NCBI GenBank assembly: GCA_965277595.1
Contig: CBDIDH010000001.1
Location: 2,170,001-2,234,000, forward strand
DNA: 64,000 nucleotides
Direction of reading: 5' to 3'
Source: CBDIDH01 sp965277595
GTDB lineage: Bacteria > Planctomycetota > Planctomycetia > Isosphaerales > Isosphaeraceae
This document shows, in pieces, positions 24,138-33,032 of this stretch. The translations under genes were made by a program, and so were the position numbers. Each line of letters starts with the position of its first letter. The first letter of the stretch is position 1. The notes beneath the pieces were generated by a model, which saw only the letters and a program-made list of their open reading frames with translations, was not told where the DNA came from and did no database searches.

Positions 24138-26372
24138 TCAGGAAACCGACGGTGTCTTGAGATAAAGCACGCCCAGGGGCGGGAGTTTCAAGGAGATGTG
24201 AAACGGTCGACCGCCGTGCGGCTCGGGCCGAGCCCAGACGCCCCCCTCGTTGCCGAGGTTCGAACCGCCATAAACGGCCGAGTCGGTGTTGAGGATCTCT
24301 CGATAAAAACCGCCGTTGGGAACGCCGATCCTGTAATCGTGGCGTGGAATGGGCGTGAAATTGCAGACGATGACGACCGAGGCGTCCGTGTTTCTCGCCC
24401 TGCGAAGGAACCCGAGCACGCTGTTTTCCCAGTCGTGAAGCTCCAGCCACTCGAACCCCTGCCAGTCAAAATCAATCTCATGAAAGGCCGGGTCAGACCG
24501 GTAAAGCGTGTTCACGTCGGCGATAAGCTGAAGAATCCCCTGATGGTCGCGCCATTGCAAGAGGTGCCAGTCCAGGCTCTCGTCGTGCGTCCATTCGCGC
24601 CATTGCGCGAACTCGTCGCCCATGAAGAGGAGCTTCTTCCCAGGATGGCCGAACATGTATCCATACAAAAGGCGGAGGTTGGCGAACTTCTGCCAGAGGT
24701 CGCCGGGCATCTTGTCGAGCAGCGACCCCTTGCCGTGCACGACCTCATCATGCGACATAGGCAGCATGAAGTTTTCATTGAAGGCATAAATCATGCTGAA
24801 GGTCAGGCCGCCATGTTCATACTTGCGATAAACGGGATCTTTATGAAAGTACCGCAGCGTATCATTCATCCAGCCCATGTTCCATTTCAGGCTGAACCCG
24901 AGTCCGCCCAGATAGGTCGGTCGGGAAACGCCGGCGAAGCTCGTCGATTCCTCGGCGATCGTCAAGACGCCCGGGTGTTCGCGGTGGCAAAGCTCATTAA
25001 ACTTCTTGATAAAATCAATCGCTTCCAGGTTCTCGTTGCCGCCGAAGACGTTCGGCACCCACTCGCCGGGCTCACGCGAGTAATCGAGGTAAATCATCGA
25101 CGCCACGGCATCGACCCGAAGGCCGTCGATGTGATAGCGTTCGAGCCAGAAAAGGGCGTTGCCATAAAGAAAGTTACGGACCTCGGGACGGCCGTAATTA
25201 AAGATCTTCGTGCCCCAGTCGCGATGCTCGCCGAGCCTCGGGTCTTCGTGCTCGTACAGATGCGTGCCGTCGAAGAAGCCAAGGCCGTGCAGGTCGCGTG
25301 GAAAGTGCGCGGGGACCCAGTCGAGAATGACGCCGATCCCGTTGCGGTGCATCGTGTCGATAAAGTAGGCGAAGTCGTCGGGCGTGCCGTGTCGGGACGT
25401 AGGCGCGAAGTAGCCGACGGGCTGATAGCCCCAGGAACCATCAAACGGATGCTCACTGATCGGCATCAACTCAATGTGGGTGAACTGCGTGTGTCTTAAA
25501 TGGCCGGCAAGCTGGTCGGCAAGCTCGCGATAGGTCAGGAACCGGTTCCCTTCCTCGGGAATTCGCTTCCACGATCCGAGATGAACCTCGTACACGGAGA
25601 TCGGCGCGTCGAGCCCTTGCTTGCGCTGACGGGAGCCCATCCATTCGGCGTCGGTCCACTCGAAATCCGTCACTTCCCAGACGACCGAGGCGGTCTTCGG
25701 CCTGATTTCGGCGGCGAATCCATAAGGATCGGCCTTCTGAACGAGATAGCTGTTAAACCGGCTCTTGACCTCGTACTTGTAGACTTCTCCCTGGCCGAGT
25801 CCGGGAATAAAAATCTCCCAGATTCCGGTCGCGCCCATGTTCCGCATCGGGTAGCGGCGGCCGTCCCAGTGGTTGAAGTCGCCGACGACGCTCACGCGCA
25901 TCGCGTTCGGCGCCCAGACCGCGAAATGAACCCCCTTGATCCCTTCATGCGTGCGCACGTGCGCACCAAGACGCTCAAAGTTGCGGTAATGCGTTCCCTC
26001 GGCGAGCAAGTGGAGGTCAAAATCCGAGAGCACCGGGCCGAACGAGTAGGCGTCAAAGAAGTCCCAGGAATGCCCCTCGTGATTGGTCAGGGCGAGCCGA
26101 TACGGGAATTTCTCCGCGCGCCCCGCGCACGTAAGTTCGAACAGCCCATCGGGATGGATCTTCTCCATCGCCGTCTTGACTCCCGGCTCGCCATTCGAGA
26201 CGTCAATCACCCAGGCTGCGCTCGCCTCGGGCAAGAAGGCGCGAATGACGACCGAGCCGTTGACCTCGTGCGGGCCGAGGAGCAAGAACGGGTTCCAGTG
26301 GTTCGCGTGGACAAGGTGGTCGATCTCGGTCTGTGGCAGGACGGTTGAGGCGCTCGGGGTGGTCGTGGCCAT
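24138..26372 (-). CDS. glgB: 1,4-alpha-glucan branching enzyme
   Basis: A 744-residue enzyme of family GH13 (E. coli GlgB has 728) that introduces alpha-1,6 branches into glycogen. It has the N-terminal carbohydrate-binding and beta-sandwich modules ('NHWNPFLLLGPHEVNG', 'GVHFAVWAPNAMRVSVVGDF'), then the barrel with 'DWVPAHFPRD', the nucleophile Asp in 'GLRVDAVASMIYLDY', the acid Glu in 'IAEESTSF' and 'MSHDEVVHGKGS'. The C-terminal beta domain ends 'PLGVLYLKTPSVS'. ATG 26372 (MATTTPSAS) matches the family; the frame runs 44 codons further. It stands alone without other glycogen genes nearby. Confidence 0.95.
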   Translation of the reverse strand: MATTTPSASTVLPQTEIDHLVHANHWNPFLLLGPHEVNGSVVIRAFLPEASAAWVIDVSNGEPGVKTAMEKIHPDGLFELTCAGRAEKFPYRLALTNHEGHSWDFFDAYSFGPVLSDFDLHLLAEGTHYRNFERLGAHVRTHEGIKGVHFAVWAPNAMRVSVVGDFNHWDGRRYPMRNMGATGIWEIFIPGLGQGEVYKYEVKSRFNSYLVQKADPYGFAAEIRPKTASVVWEVTDFEWTDAEWMGSRQRKQGLDAPISVYEVHLGSWKRIPEEGNRFLTYRELADQLAGHLRHTQFTHIELMPISEHPFDGSWGYQPVGYFAPTSRHGTPDDFAYFIDTMHRNGIGVILDWVPAHFPRDLHGLGFFDGTHLYEHEDPRLGEHRDWGTKIFNYGRPEVRNFLYGNALFWLERYHIDGLRVDAVASMIYLDYSREPGEWVPNVFGGNENLEAIDFIKKFNELCHREHPGVLTIAEESTSFAGVSRPTYLGGLGFSLKWNMGWMNDTLRYFHKDPVYRKYEHGGLTFSMIYAFNENFMLPMSHDEVVHGKGSLLDKMPGDLWQKFANLRLLYGYMFGHPGKKLLFMGDEFAQWREWTHDESLDWHLLQWRDHQGILQLIADVNTLYRSDPAFHEIDFDWQGFEWLELHDWENSVLGFLRRARNTDASVVIVCNFTPIPRHDYRIGVPNGGFYREILNTDSAVYGGSNLGNEGGVWARPEPHGGRPFHISLKLPPLGVLYLKTPSVS

Positions 26373-26551
26373 GATCGTGAAATCAGCCCCCAGTGAGAGA
26401 GAAGCGTGGACCCGCCGGTCGTCCGACCCGATCGTACCGACGGGCGCGTGCGAACCCCGCCGGACCGTTGTCGTTACGGTAATGATTGCTCGCCAGAATC
26501 GCAACCCGCATGCCGCCCGGTCGTTCGGGTTCCTCGCGGTTTTTCACGATT

Positions 26552-27583
26552 TTAGCGCCCCGGCAAGACCAGCTCAGCCAGGACCGGCAAATGATCCGAC
26601 CCCACGTCCGGCCCGACCCGGCAGGCTCGAACCCGCCATTGCGGCCCGGTCAGGATATGGTCGATCTTGACCCACGGATATCGGGCCGGTCGCGTGTATC
26701 CATACCCCCAGCCCGCCTCCTCGAACGCGAACCGGAAATTCGCGCGGAGCGCGGCGAGCGTCGAATCATCGGCGGGCATGTTGAAGTCCCCCGCGATCAG
26801 CACCGGCGCATCGCTCGACGCCAGCACCGCGCCCAGAACGCGGGCCATCTCATGACCCCACCAGGCTGTTTGCCTGGTCAAACCGGCCGTATCTCCCGAC
26901 TGGAAAAGACCTTCGATCCCCTCGCGAATCGTCGGCAAATGCACCGAGGCGACGTTGAACGCACGCCCTCCGGGCGTCTTCAAGCGGGCCTGTTCCAGGT
27001 GCGCCGTGTAAAGACGCCCCGGTGCCCAGTCGTGCGCCAGCAGCGGCGGATAAACGACGACCGGCCAGCGTGTCGCAATCTGGCCTTTCGGACTGAACTG
27101 CCAACCTTTGGGAAGTTTTGGGCGGATCGGGTCGCTCTCGGTACCTCCTTCTTGAAAACAGATGAGATCAATGTTTTGCGCCACGATCCAGCGTTCCAGT
27201 GCGTCCTCGCGGATCGGTTTCAGCCCGAGGTTGAGGGTGGCGATCCTCACGGTTTCGCCCGCGCTCGGTTGTTCCCAGAACTGCCCCGGCGCGGCGCGAA
27301 AGCCCATTAAAGGCCCCGCAACCGCCGCGACAATCGCGGTTTGCGTCAACCAGTGTCCTGGGCATCGCCTGATCCCGCTCAACAGAGCCAGCGCCAGCAC
27401 CGGCCCGAGAAAGAGCCAGCGCGGCATCATCAAGAGCACGGGCACGCCCCACCACGGATCGCCGATCCCGTGAATCAAGGCCAGAGCCCCGATCACGACC
27501 AGGGCATACGCCCAGGTTGCCGCGAGCACCCATTTTCCCCGTCTCGCCCGCTCAACCATTCTCCCCGGATGCGGATCGGACAT
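26552..27583 (-). CDS. Membrane-anchored endonuclease/exonuclease/phosphatase-family protein
   Basis: A 343-residue protein. Three N-terminal membrane helices (about residues 18-95) precede an EEP domain with its active-site strands: 'RIATLNLGL', 'ICFQEGG' (metal-binding Glu), 'VLIAGDFNMPADDSTL' (catalytic Asp/Asn), 'KIDHIL' and 'SDHLPVLAEL' (catalytic Asp-His). The family includes nucleases, sphingomyelinases and inositol phosphatases; the substrate cannot be told from sequence. The membrane anchor before the domain suggests an extracytoplasmic hydrolase. Confidence 0.85.
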   Translation of the reverse strand: MSDPHPGRMVERARRGKWVLAATWAYALVVIGALALIHGIGDPWWGVPVLLMMPRWLFLGPVLALALLSGIRRCPGHWLTQTAIVAAVAGPLMGFRAAPGQFWEQPSAGETVRIATLNLGLKPIREDALERWIVAQNIDLICFQEGGTESDPIRPKLPKGWQFSPKGQIATRWPVVVYPPLLAHDWAPGRLYTAHLEQARLKTPGGRAFNVASVHLPTIREGIEGLFQSGDTAGLTRQTAWWGHEMARVLGAVLASSDAPVLIAGDFNMPADDSTLAALRANFRFAFEEAGWGYGYTRPARYPWVKIDHILTGPQWRVRACRVGPDVGSDHLPVLAELVLPGR

Positions 27584-27890
27584 TCACGCCCCACCAAAAA
27601 AGCCGGCTGTTCAGACCCGTCCGCGTGTTGGCTTTGATCCATCGTGGCCTCGATTGCTCGCCCTCGGCAAGGGGAAGGTTGCGACCTTTGGGTTTCCAAG
27701 TTCAACGAAGTGCGCGGCGGGCGCGTGTGTCCAAGGCTCTCGGGATTTCGTATGATGGCGAAGATCCTGTCAAATGTCGACCGCCCGGCGGCGAAGAGTG
27801 TTGTACCAGAAGCCGAGGAACCGTCGATCAACGACGGGATGGCTTGCTTGCTTGCTTGCCGCGTCGAGCCGACCTGAAGAGGACACCACG
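27584..27890. other. Intergenic region with a GCTT microsatellite
   Basis: A 307-base divergent gap. Near its right end (about 27842-27857) the tetranucleotide GCTT is repeated four times, about 30 bases before the start of the receiver-kinase gene. Otherwise nothing was recognised. Confidence 0.35.
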
Positions 27891-29024
27891 ATGAGCGCCG
27901 TCCTGATCATCGACGACAGCCCGTCCGACCGTGCACTCTTCCGAACGATCCTGACCCGCGCCGGTTACGCGGTTCACGAGGTCGCTCGCGGTCAAGACGC
28001 CGTGAATCGCGTCCGCGAGGTCCGGCCTCGCGTCGTGATTCTCGACGTCAACCTTCCCGACCTCGACGGCCACGCCGTCTGCCGGGCCTTGAAGTCCGAC
28101 CCCGAGACGACGACCGTTCCCGTTTTGATGCTCACCGTTCGCGACAACGACACCGACGTCCTCGCCGGTCTCGACGCCGGCGCTGATGATTATCTGGTGA
28201 AGGATTCGGACCCGGCCATCGTCCTCGCGCGGGTCGCCCGCCTGATCACCTTCCGCAGACTCGCGACCGTCGCCGTTCTGAACGAGCATCTTGTCCAGGT
28301 CGGCCGTCTTCTCGCGGGGATCGTTCACGAGATTCGCGGCCCGCTCGCCGTCATTCGCGGCAGCGCCGAGATGATGCGCATCCAGATCGCCCCCGATGAT
28401 CCTTCCGTTCAATGGGTTGACCCGATCCTCCGCAGCGCCCAGCTTTTGCAGGTTCGCCTTGAACACCTGATGGCGACCGTTCGCAGCGGCCCGAGCGTTC
28501 TCAACGCCTTCGAGGTCGGCCCACTCGTCAAGGAATCGGCCAACCTCTTTCAAAAAGGGACCGACCCGCGCGGCAGTCAGATCACGATCGACGCCGATTG
28601 CGGCTCGGGCCTTCCCCCCGTTCGCGGCGACGCCGGGCGACTGATCCAGGTCTTGCTCTCGCTCTTTGGAAACGCCCACGAGGCGATCGTCCAATCTCAG
28701 CGCGGCGGTCGCGTCACGATCCGCGCCGGGACGGCGCACGACGCCGGCCGCGGCTGGGTCACGATCGAGATCGCCGACGACGGCCCCGGCATTCCCGACA
28801 TGTTTCTCGAACGCATTTTCGACCCCTTTTTCACGACCAAGGAAAAAGGGACCGGCTACGGTTTATACATGGCGATCGAGATCATCAAGGAGCAAGGTGG
28901 CCGGATCACCGCCCGCAACCGACCCGAAGGGGGCGCCTCATTCACGATCTGGCTCCCCCAGGCCGATCCCTCCCCCCTCGCCGACTCTCCCCACGTCGGC
29001 CATCACGGCGTCGCCTCGGTTTGA
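27891..29024 (+). CDS. Hybrid receiver / histidine kinase
   Basis: A 377-residue cytoplasmic signalling protein with a receiver at the N terminus and a kinase after it. Receiver: acidic pocket 'IIDDSPSDR', phospho-Asp52 in 'VVILDVNLPDLDG', Lys in 'DYLVKDSD'. Kinase: His146 in 'AGIVHEIRGPLAVIRG', N box 'LFGNAHEAI', G1 'IADDGPGIPD', F box 'IFDPFFTTKEKGTGYGL'. The H box has Gly where Asn is usual (HEIRNPL). ATG 27891 follows GAAGAGGA. It has no sensor domain, so it probably receives phosphate from another kinase. The PAS kinase and single receiver just downstream are natural partners. Confidence 0.9.
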   Translation: MSAVLIIDDSPSDRALFRTILTRAGYAVHEVARGQDAVNRVREVRPRVVILDVNLPDLDGHAVCRALKSDPETTTVPVLMLTVRDNDTDVLAGLDAGADDYLVKDSDPAIVLARVARLITFRRLATVAVLNEHLVQVGRLLAGIVHEIRGPLAVIRGSAEMMRIQIAPDDPSVQWVDPILRSAQLLQVRLEHLMATVRSGPSVLNAFEVGPLVKESANLFQKGTDPRGSQITIDADCGSGLPPVRGDAGRLIQVLLSLFGNAHEAIVQSQRGGRVTIRAGTAHDAGRGWVTIEIADDGPGIPDMFLERIFDPFFTTKEKGTGYGLYMAIEIIKEQGGRITARNRPEGGASFTIWLPQADPSPLADSPHVGHHGVASV

Positions 29025-29079
29025 CTCCCTTTTGTCCTTCTGGCTCTGGCTCTTGATGACTTGCCGTCCCTTGAGACAT

Positions 29080-29124
29080 GATGACCGATGACCGAGAAAT
29101 TTCCCGAATTGGTCATCGGTCATC
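29080..29124. repeat. Hairpin of the GATGACC family, copy 1
   Basis: A perfect 14-bp stem: GATGACCGATGACC (29080-29093) and GGTCATCGGTCATC (29111-29124) around a 17-base loop, in the gap between two signalling genes. Each arm is two GATGACC heptamers. Related copies lie at 31729, 41874, 43761 and 54372. Confidence 0.75.
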
Positions 29125-29211
29125 AACGGAACCTCCACCTGGGCATCCATCACGAACCTTTGCCCTTTTTCCTGTCCTTTGCCCTTTGCCCTCTGTCCTA
29201 TCCCCTCGACC

Positions 29212-31287
29212 ATGACCCAGCGCAGCCGACGCCCATCCCGCAAACCGATCGTCGTCAACCGAGCGACGCTCCTGGCCCTCCTGACCGCCGGCTGGCTGCT
29301 GGCGATCGCACCGGCCGTCGCAGTCCTGGGCCGAGACCGCGGCCTTCTCGCCATCGCGTCGGCGGCGATCGCCCAAGGCGTCACGCTCGCCGTCCTGCTC
29401 GGCTGGGAACGCGTCAAGTGGATCACGCCGATTCGACGCCTCATCGGCCAGATCGACGACCTCGCGCGGAACCCGATCGGTCGGCCCGATTTTGACGACC
29501 AACGCGCGACGGAACCGCTCGTTCGCTCCTTGAAACGCCTTGTCGAGGCGTTCAAGGTCCTCCACGCGGCCGAATCGTCGCGGCACCTCGCCCTCGGCTC
29601 CGAGGCTCACCCCCGCGCCGCGCTCACCCGCAGCGCCCTGATGGTCACCACGCCGTCCGACGCCTTCGAGCCGACTCAAGACCCCCTCGCCTCGGGCGAG
29701 CACTCCCGCACCGGGCCGATTGACATGGTCAATCGCCTCGAACCCCGCCTCTTTCGCTGGATCGAGTCCAGCGCCGCCGAACAGGCCTTTCTCGGCTGGG
29801 ACTTCGCCACGCTCCGCGAAAAATCGTTCCTCGAAATCGTCCACCCCGACGACCTCCGGCACGTCAAGGACCAGCTCAAGACCGCGCTCGTCAAGGGCGA
29901 AGTCCACGGCCTGATCCTCCGCGTCCGCACCGCGCTCGGCAAAAAAGTCATCGAGATGAACGTCGGCGCTCGCTACGGTGCCGACAAGACGCTCCATCAC
30001 CTCCGCTGCCACGTCAGCGACGTCACCGCCAAGGTCCGCGCCGAGCGCGACGCTAAACTTCGCGCCCGCGAATTGAAACAGGCGAACGACCAGCTTCGAC
30101 TCATCAATAGCGAACTTGGCGAACTGAAAGAGCGTTACGTCGACCTCTATCAGAACGCCCCGGCGATGTACTTCAGCCTCGACATCGACGGCCGATTCAT
30201 CGACGGCAACGACACCCTCTTGCAAACCCTCGGCTATCGCCGCGAGGCCCTTCTCGGCCGATCCTTCGACATCCTCTTGCCTCCCGATCTCCGCCCCCAC
30301 TTCGCCGACCGCTTCGCCAACTTTCTCCAGGCCGGGACGATCGAGATGAACAGTCGCTGGCTCAAGGCCAGCGGCGAGATGATTGACGTCTGGGTCCACG
30401 GAACCGCCGTCCGCGACGCCGACGGCCGGATCATCCATTCGCGAAGCGTCGCCCAGGACGTCACCGCCCGGACCCGTCTTGAAGCCGAGCTCAAGGAAAA
30501 GAACGCCCGACTCGCTCGGACGATCGACGAGCTCTCGCGCCGAAATCGCGAGATGGACGAGTTCACCCACGTCGTCTCGCACGACCTTCAAGAACCCCTC
30601 CGCACGCTCACCGCCTTCAGCGACTTCCTCACGCGCGACTACGGCGACCGTCTCGACGCCGAGGGTCAAGAATTCGTCCGCTACATCGTCGAAGCCTCGC
30701 ACCGGATGCGCGCTTTGATCCACGACCTGCTTTCGCTCTCGCGCGCGGGAAAGGTCACCGGCGACCTCGTTCCGGTTCACCTCGCCGAGGTTATCAACCT
30801 CGTCCGCGCTGACCTCACCGAGTTGATTCGCTCCAAACAGGCCGAGATCACCGTCCAGACGTCTCTTGCCGACGTTCTCGGCGACCGCCGCCGCCTCGGC
30901 CAGCTTTTCTCAAACCTCGTCACCAACGCCCTCAAGTACAACGATAAAAATGTCCCCCGCGTCGAGATCGGCTCAATGGCCCTCGCCGTCAATACCGACG
31001 ACCCGGAAAGCCTGGTCACCCTGTTCGTTCGCGACAACGGGATCGGCATCGATCCTCAGTTCCACACCAAGATTTTTCAGCTTTTCCGCCGCCTCCACAA
31101 CCGCGACGAATACGAAGGCACCGGCGCTGGGCTCGCCATTTGCGAGAAAATCGTCACGGCCCACGGCGGTCGGATCTGGGTTGAGAGCGAGCCGAACCGC
31201 GGCACGACGTTTTTTTTCACCCTTCGACCTTCCCTTGGCCCGACGTCTTCCCCCTCAAATTCGACCGAAGTCTCTCATGCCCGATGA
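29212..31287 (+). CDS. Membrane histidine kinase with two PAS domains
   Basis: A 691-residue sensor kinase. Two N-terminal membrane helices ('LLALLTAGWLLAIAPAVAVL' and 'GLLAIASAAIAQGVTLAVLL') are followed by a linker and two PAS domains ('FLEIVHPDDLRHV' in the first; 'YQNAPAMYFSLDIDGRFIDG' in the second). The kinase core has the H box 'FTHVVSHDLQEPLRTLTAF', N box 'LFSNLVTNALKYND', 'VRDNGIGIDPQF' and 'YEGTGAGLAICEKIV'. The SHDLQEPL H box is the phytochrome-type class that commonly pairs with small Rcp1-like receivers, one of which overlaps the end of this gene by 11 bases. Start at ATG 29212. Confidence 0.9.
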   Translation: MTQRSRRPSRKPIVVNRATLLALLTAGWLLAIAPAVAVLGRDRGLLAIASAAIAQGVTLAVLLGWERVKWITPIRRLIGQIDDLARNPIGRPDFDDQRATEPLVRSLKRLVEAFKVLHAAESSRHLALGSEAHPRAALTRSALMVTTPSDAFEPTQDPLASGEHSRTGPIDMVNRLEPRLFRWIESSAAEQAFLGWDFATLREKSFLEIVHPDDLRHVKDQLKTALVKGEVHGLILRVRTALGKKVIEMNVGARYGADKTLHHLRCHVSDVTAKVRAERDAKLRARELKQANDQLRLINSELGELKERYVDLYQNAPAMYFSLDIDGRFIDGNDTLLQTLGYRREALLGRSFDILLPPDLRPHFADRFANFLQAGTIEMNSRWLKASGEMIDVWVHGTAVRDADGRIIHSRSVAQDVTARTRLEAELKEKNARLARTIDELSRRNREMDEFTHVVSHDLQEPLRTLTAFSDFLTRDYGDRLDAEGQEFVRYIVEASHRMRALIHDLLSLSRAGKVTGDLVPVHLAEVINLVRADLTELIRSKQAEITVQTSLADVLGDRRRLGQLFSNLVTNALKYNDKNVPRVEIGSMALAVNTDDPESLVTLFVRDNGIGIDPQFHTKIFQLFRRLHNRDEYEGTGAGLAICEKIVTAHGGRIWVESEPNRGTTFFFTLRPSLGPTSSPSNSTEVSHAR

Positions 31288-31726
31288 CTTTCACATTCTC
31301 CTCGTTGAAGACAGCCGGGCCGACGTGAAGATCATCACGCGCGCTCTTGTCGAGGCTCAGATTCCCCACCGGCTCACCGTCCTGACCGACGGCCGCAAGG
31401 CTCTTGACTACGTCCACGCCCTCGAACACCCCGACGCTTCCGAATCTCTCCGCCCCGACCTCGTCCTCCTCGACCTCAACCTTCCCGGCATTGACGGCTG
31501 TCAGGTTCTCACCGCGATCAAGTCTCACCCCCGCCTCCGCGCGCTCCCCGTTGTCGTCCTCACCACCTCCCGCCGCGACGAGGACGTTCTTCAGACCTAT
31601 CAGGCCGGCGCCAACACCTTTATCCCCAAGCCCCCCGATTTCCCCCGTTATTTCGACCTCGTCCAGACCCTCCACCTCTACTGGCACCAGACCGCCCTTC
31701 GTCCCCCGCCTGTCTTTATCTCGTGA
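31277..31726 (+). CDS. Single-domain response regulator, Rcp1-like
   Basis: A 149-residue receiver with no output domain. 'ILLVEDSRADVKII' gives the acidic pocket, Asp in 'PDLVLLDLNLPGIDG' is the phospho-acceptor, 'VVLTTSRRDEDV' holds the Thr and 'FIPKPPDF' the Lys. The ATG lies 11 bases inside the kinase gene, so the two are translated together; this receiver is the direct phosphotransfer partner. The family relays phosphate or changes protein contacts and does not bind DNA. Confidence 0.92.
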   Translation: MPDDFHILLVEDSRADVKIITRALVEAQIPHRLTVLTDGRKALDYVHALEHPDASESLRPDLVLLDLNLPGIDGCQVLTAIKSHPRLRALPVVVLTTSRRDEDVLQTYQAGANTFIPKPPDFPRYFDLVQTLHLYWHQTALRPPPVFIS

Positions 31727-31728
31727 GT

Positions 31729-31807
31729 AATGACCAATGCCCAATGCCCGATGACCAAAAATTCAACCCTTGAATTCCTCGGTCTTTGGTCATCGGTCCT
31801 TGGTCAT
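31729..31807. repeat. Hairpin of the GATGACC family, copy 2
   Basis: Left arm AATGACCAATGCCCAATGCC continuing to GATGACCAAA; right arm TTTGGTCATCGGTCC continuing to TTGGTCATT. The arms pair over about 24 bases with one extra heptamer bulged in the left arm. It starts two bases after the response-regulator stop codon and may serve as its terminator. Confidence 0.7.
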
Positions 31808-31929
31808 TTTCTCTTTTCAGACATTCCCTTTCCCCAGAACTCTCTCCCCCTCCCCCCCGATACTCACCCTTGAGGACCCCCCTCGCGCCCCGACCACAAC
31901 CTCGTCCCCGCTCCTGAGGCGACGCGCCG

Positions 31930-32910
31930 ATGACTGCCAGCTCGCAGCCGATCTCGCCAGGCAATCCGCTCCTCGTGATCGAACCCAACGCCGAGCCCAA
32001 CGCCATCGCCGCCCGACTCTCCGAATGGCGGCGCCATTATCCAACGACCGACGCTTACCTCGACTGGATCGTGCAGCGAATCGTCATCGCCTCGGTCCGC
32101 CTCGATCGCGTCGTGGCTCATGAATCCTCTGTCCGCGCCTACGAATCCGTCCGCGCCCGGACCAGTTGGGATCAGGACCGCCGCCTCGCCGCCGAAGACC
32201 TCGGCGTCCGCCTCGCGAAAGACCCCGTCCGCGTCCGCCGCCGCCTTGAAGAGACCCTGCAAGGAGCCGACTGGCTCATCGAGCGCTGGGAGGCCCTCAG
32301 CCGCCTTGCCCTGGCGCACCCCGAAACCGGCTGGACCGATCCCCAGCGCGCCCTCGCGCTCGATCTTCTGGCCATTCCCCTCGAATTCCGCGACGCCCTA
32401 GCCCCCTTCGATCCGCCTCATTCCGGTCAATCACCCGGCCTCGCTCAGGCCGAGACCGCGACCGCCGAGCGCGACCGCCTCATCCGCCTCCGCGAGCGCA
32501 TCCTCATCGCCCGCGACGCCCGCGAGCGCGACCTCGCCGCGCAGGGGATTACCATGACCCTCAGCCCTTCGGCCCTTTTTCTTCACCGCGAGGAAACCTT
32601 CTGGACCCGCGAATTTCACCGCGCCATCGCCGAGTTCCGCCGCCACTCCCGCGCCCTGAGCGAGACCCAGGCATTCGCCCCCGCGACGACGGCCGCGCTC
32701 GATCTTTCCCACGTCGCCGACTTTGAACGCAAGATGACCCTTCAAACTCTCCCGACCAGCCCGCCCCCCGCCTCTCGGCCCGAGGCAACCCCACCCCCCC
32801 CCGCCGAGCACGTCTCACCCTTGCCCGGTCCAACCTCTTCCCCGCCCCCTCCCCCCGGCAACCGCCGCGCCCGCCTCGCTCGCCGCGCCCGACTCCGCGC
32901 GGCAAGTTGA
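31930..32910 (+). CDS. Hypothetical planctomycete protein, helical
   Basis: A 326-residue soluble protein rich in Arg and Ala. Residues 15-130 are strongly helical ('AIAARLSEWRRHYPTTDAYL', 'DWIVQRIVIASVRLDRVV'), the middle has further charged helices, and the last 70 residues are a Pro/Ser-rich tail ending in an Arg cluster. The general layout recalls a planctomycete family in which a 'W.....P....E..L......ASWRLDR' helix pair follows a short N-terminal segment; its function is unknown to me. It stands alone between a hairpin repeat and the efflux adaptor. Confidence 0.6.
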   Translation: MTASSQPISPGNPLLVIEPNAEPNAIAARLSEWRRHYPTTDAYLDWIVQRIVIASVRLDRVVAHESSVRAYESVRARTSWDQDRRLAAEDLGVRLAKDPVRVRRRLEETLQGADWLIERWEALSRLALAHPETGWTDPQRALALDLLAIPLEFRDALAPFDPPHSGQSPGLAQAETATAERDRLIRLRERILIARDARERDLAAQGITMTLSPSALFLHREETFWTREFHRAIAEFRRHSRALSETQAFAPATTAALDLSHVADFERKMTLQTLPTSPPPASRPEATPPPPAEHVSPLPGPTSSPPPPPGNRRARLARRARLRAAS

Positions 32911-33032
32911 GTGAAGGCCCTTCCACCGTTTGATCAAGGAAAATTTACTGGACTTGCCGATCCGACTTGGCCATCATCCCTTTTGTCAGGACGGGTCGCC
33001 CGATCGCGATCGTCGACGAAGGAGTGTCCGCC

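Noticed and set aside
24018..25499. 493-codon plus-strand frame
   Set aside because: Antisense shadow of glgB.
29113..30780. 555-codon minus-strand frame
   Set aside because: Antisense shadow of the PAS histidine kinase.
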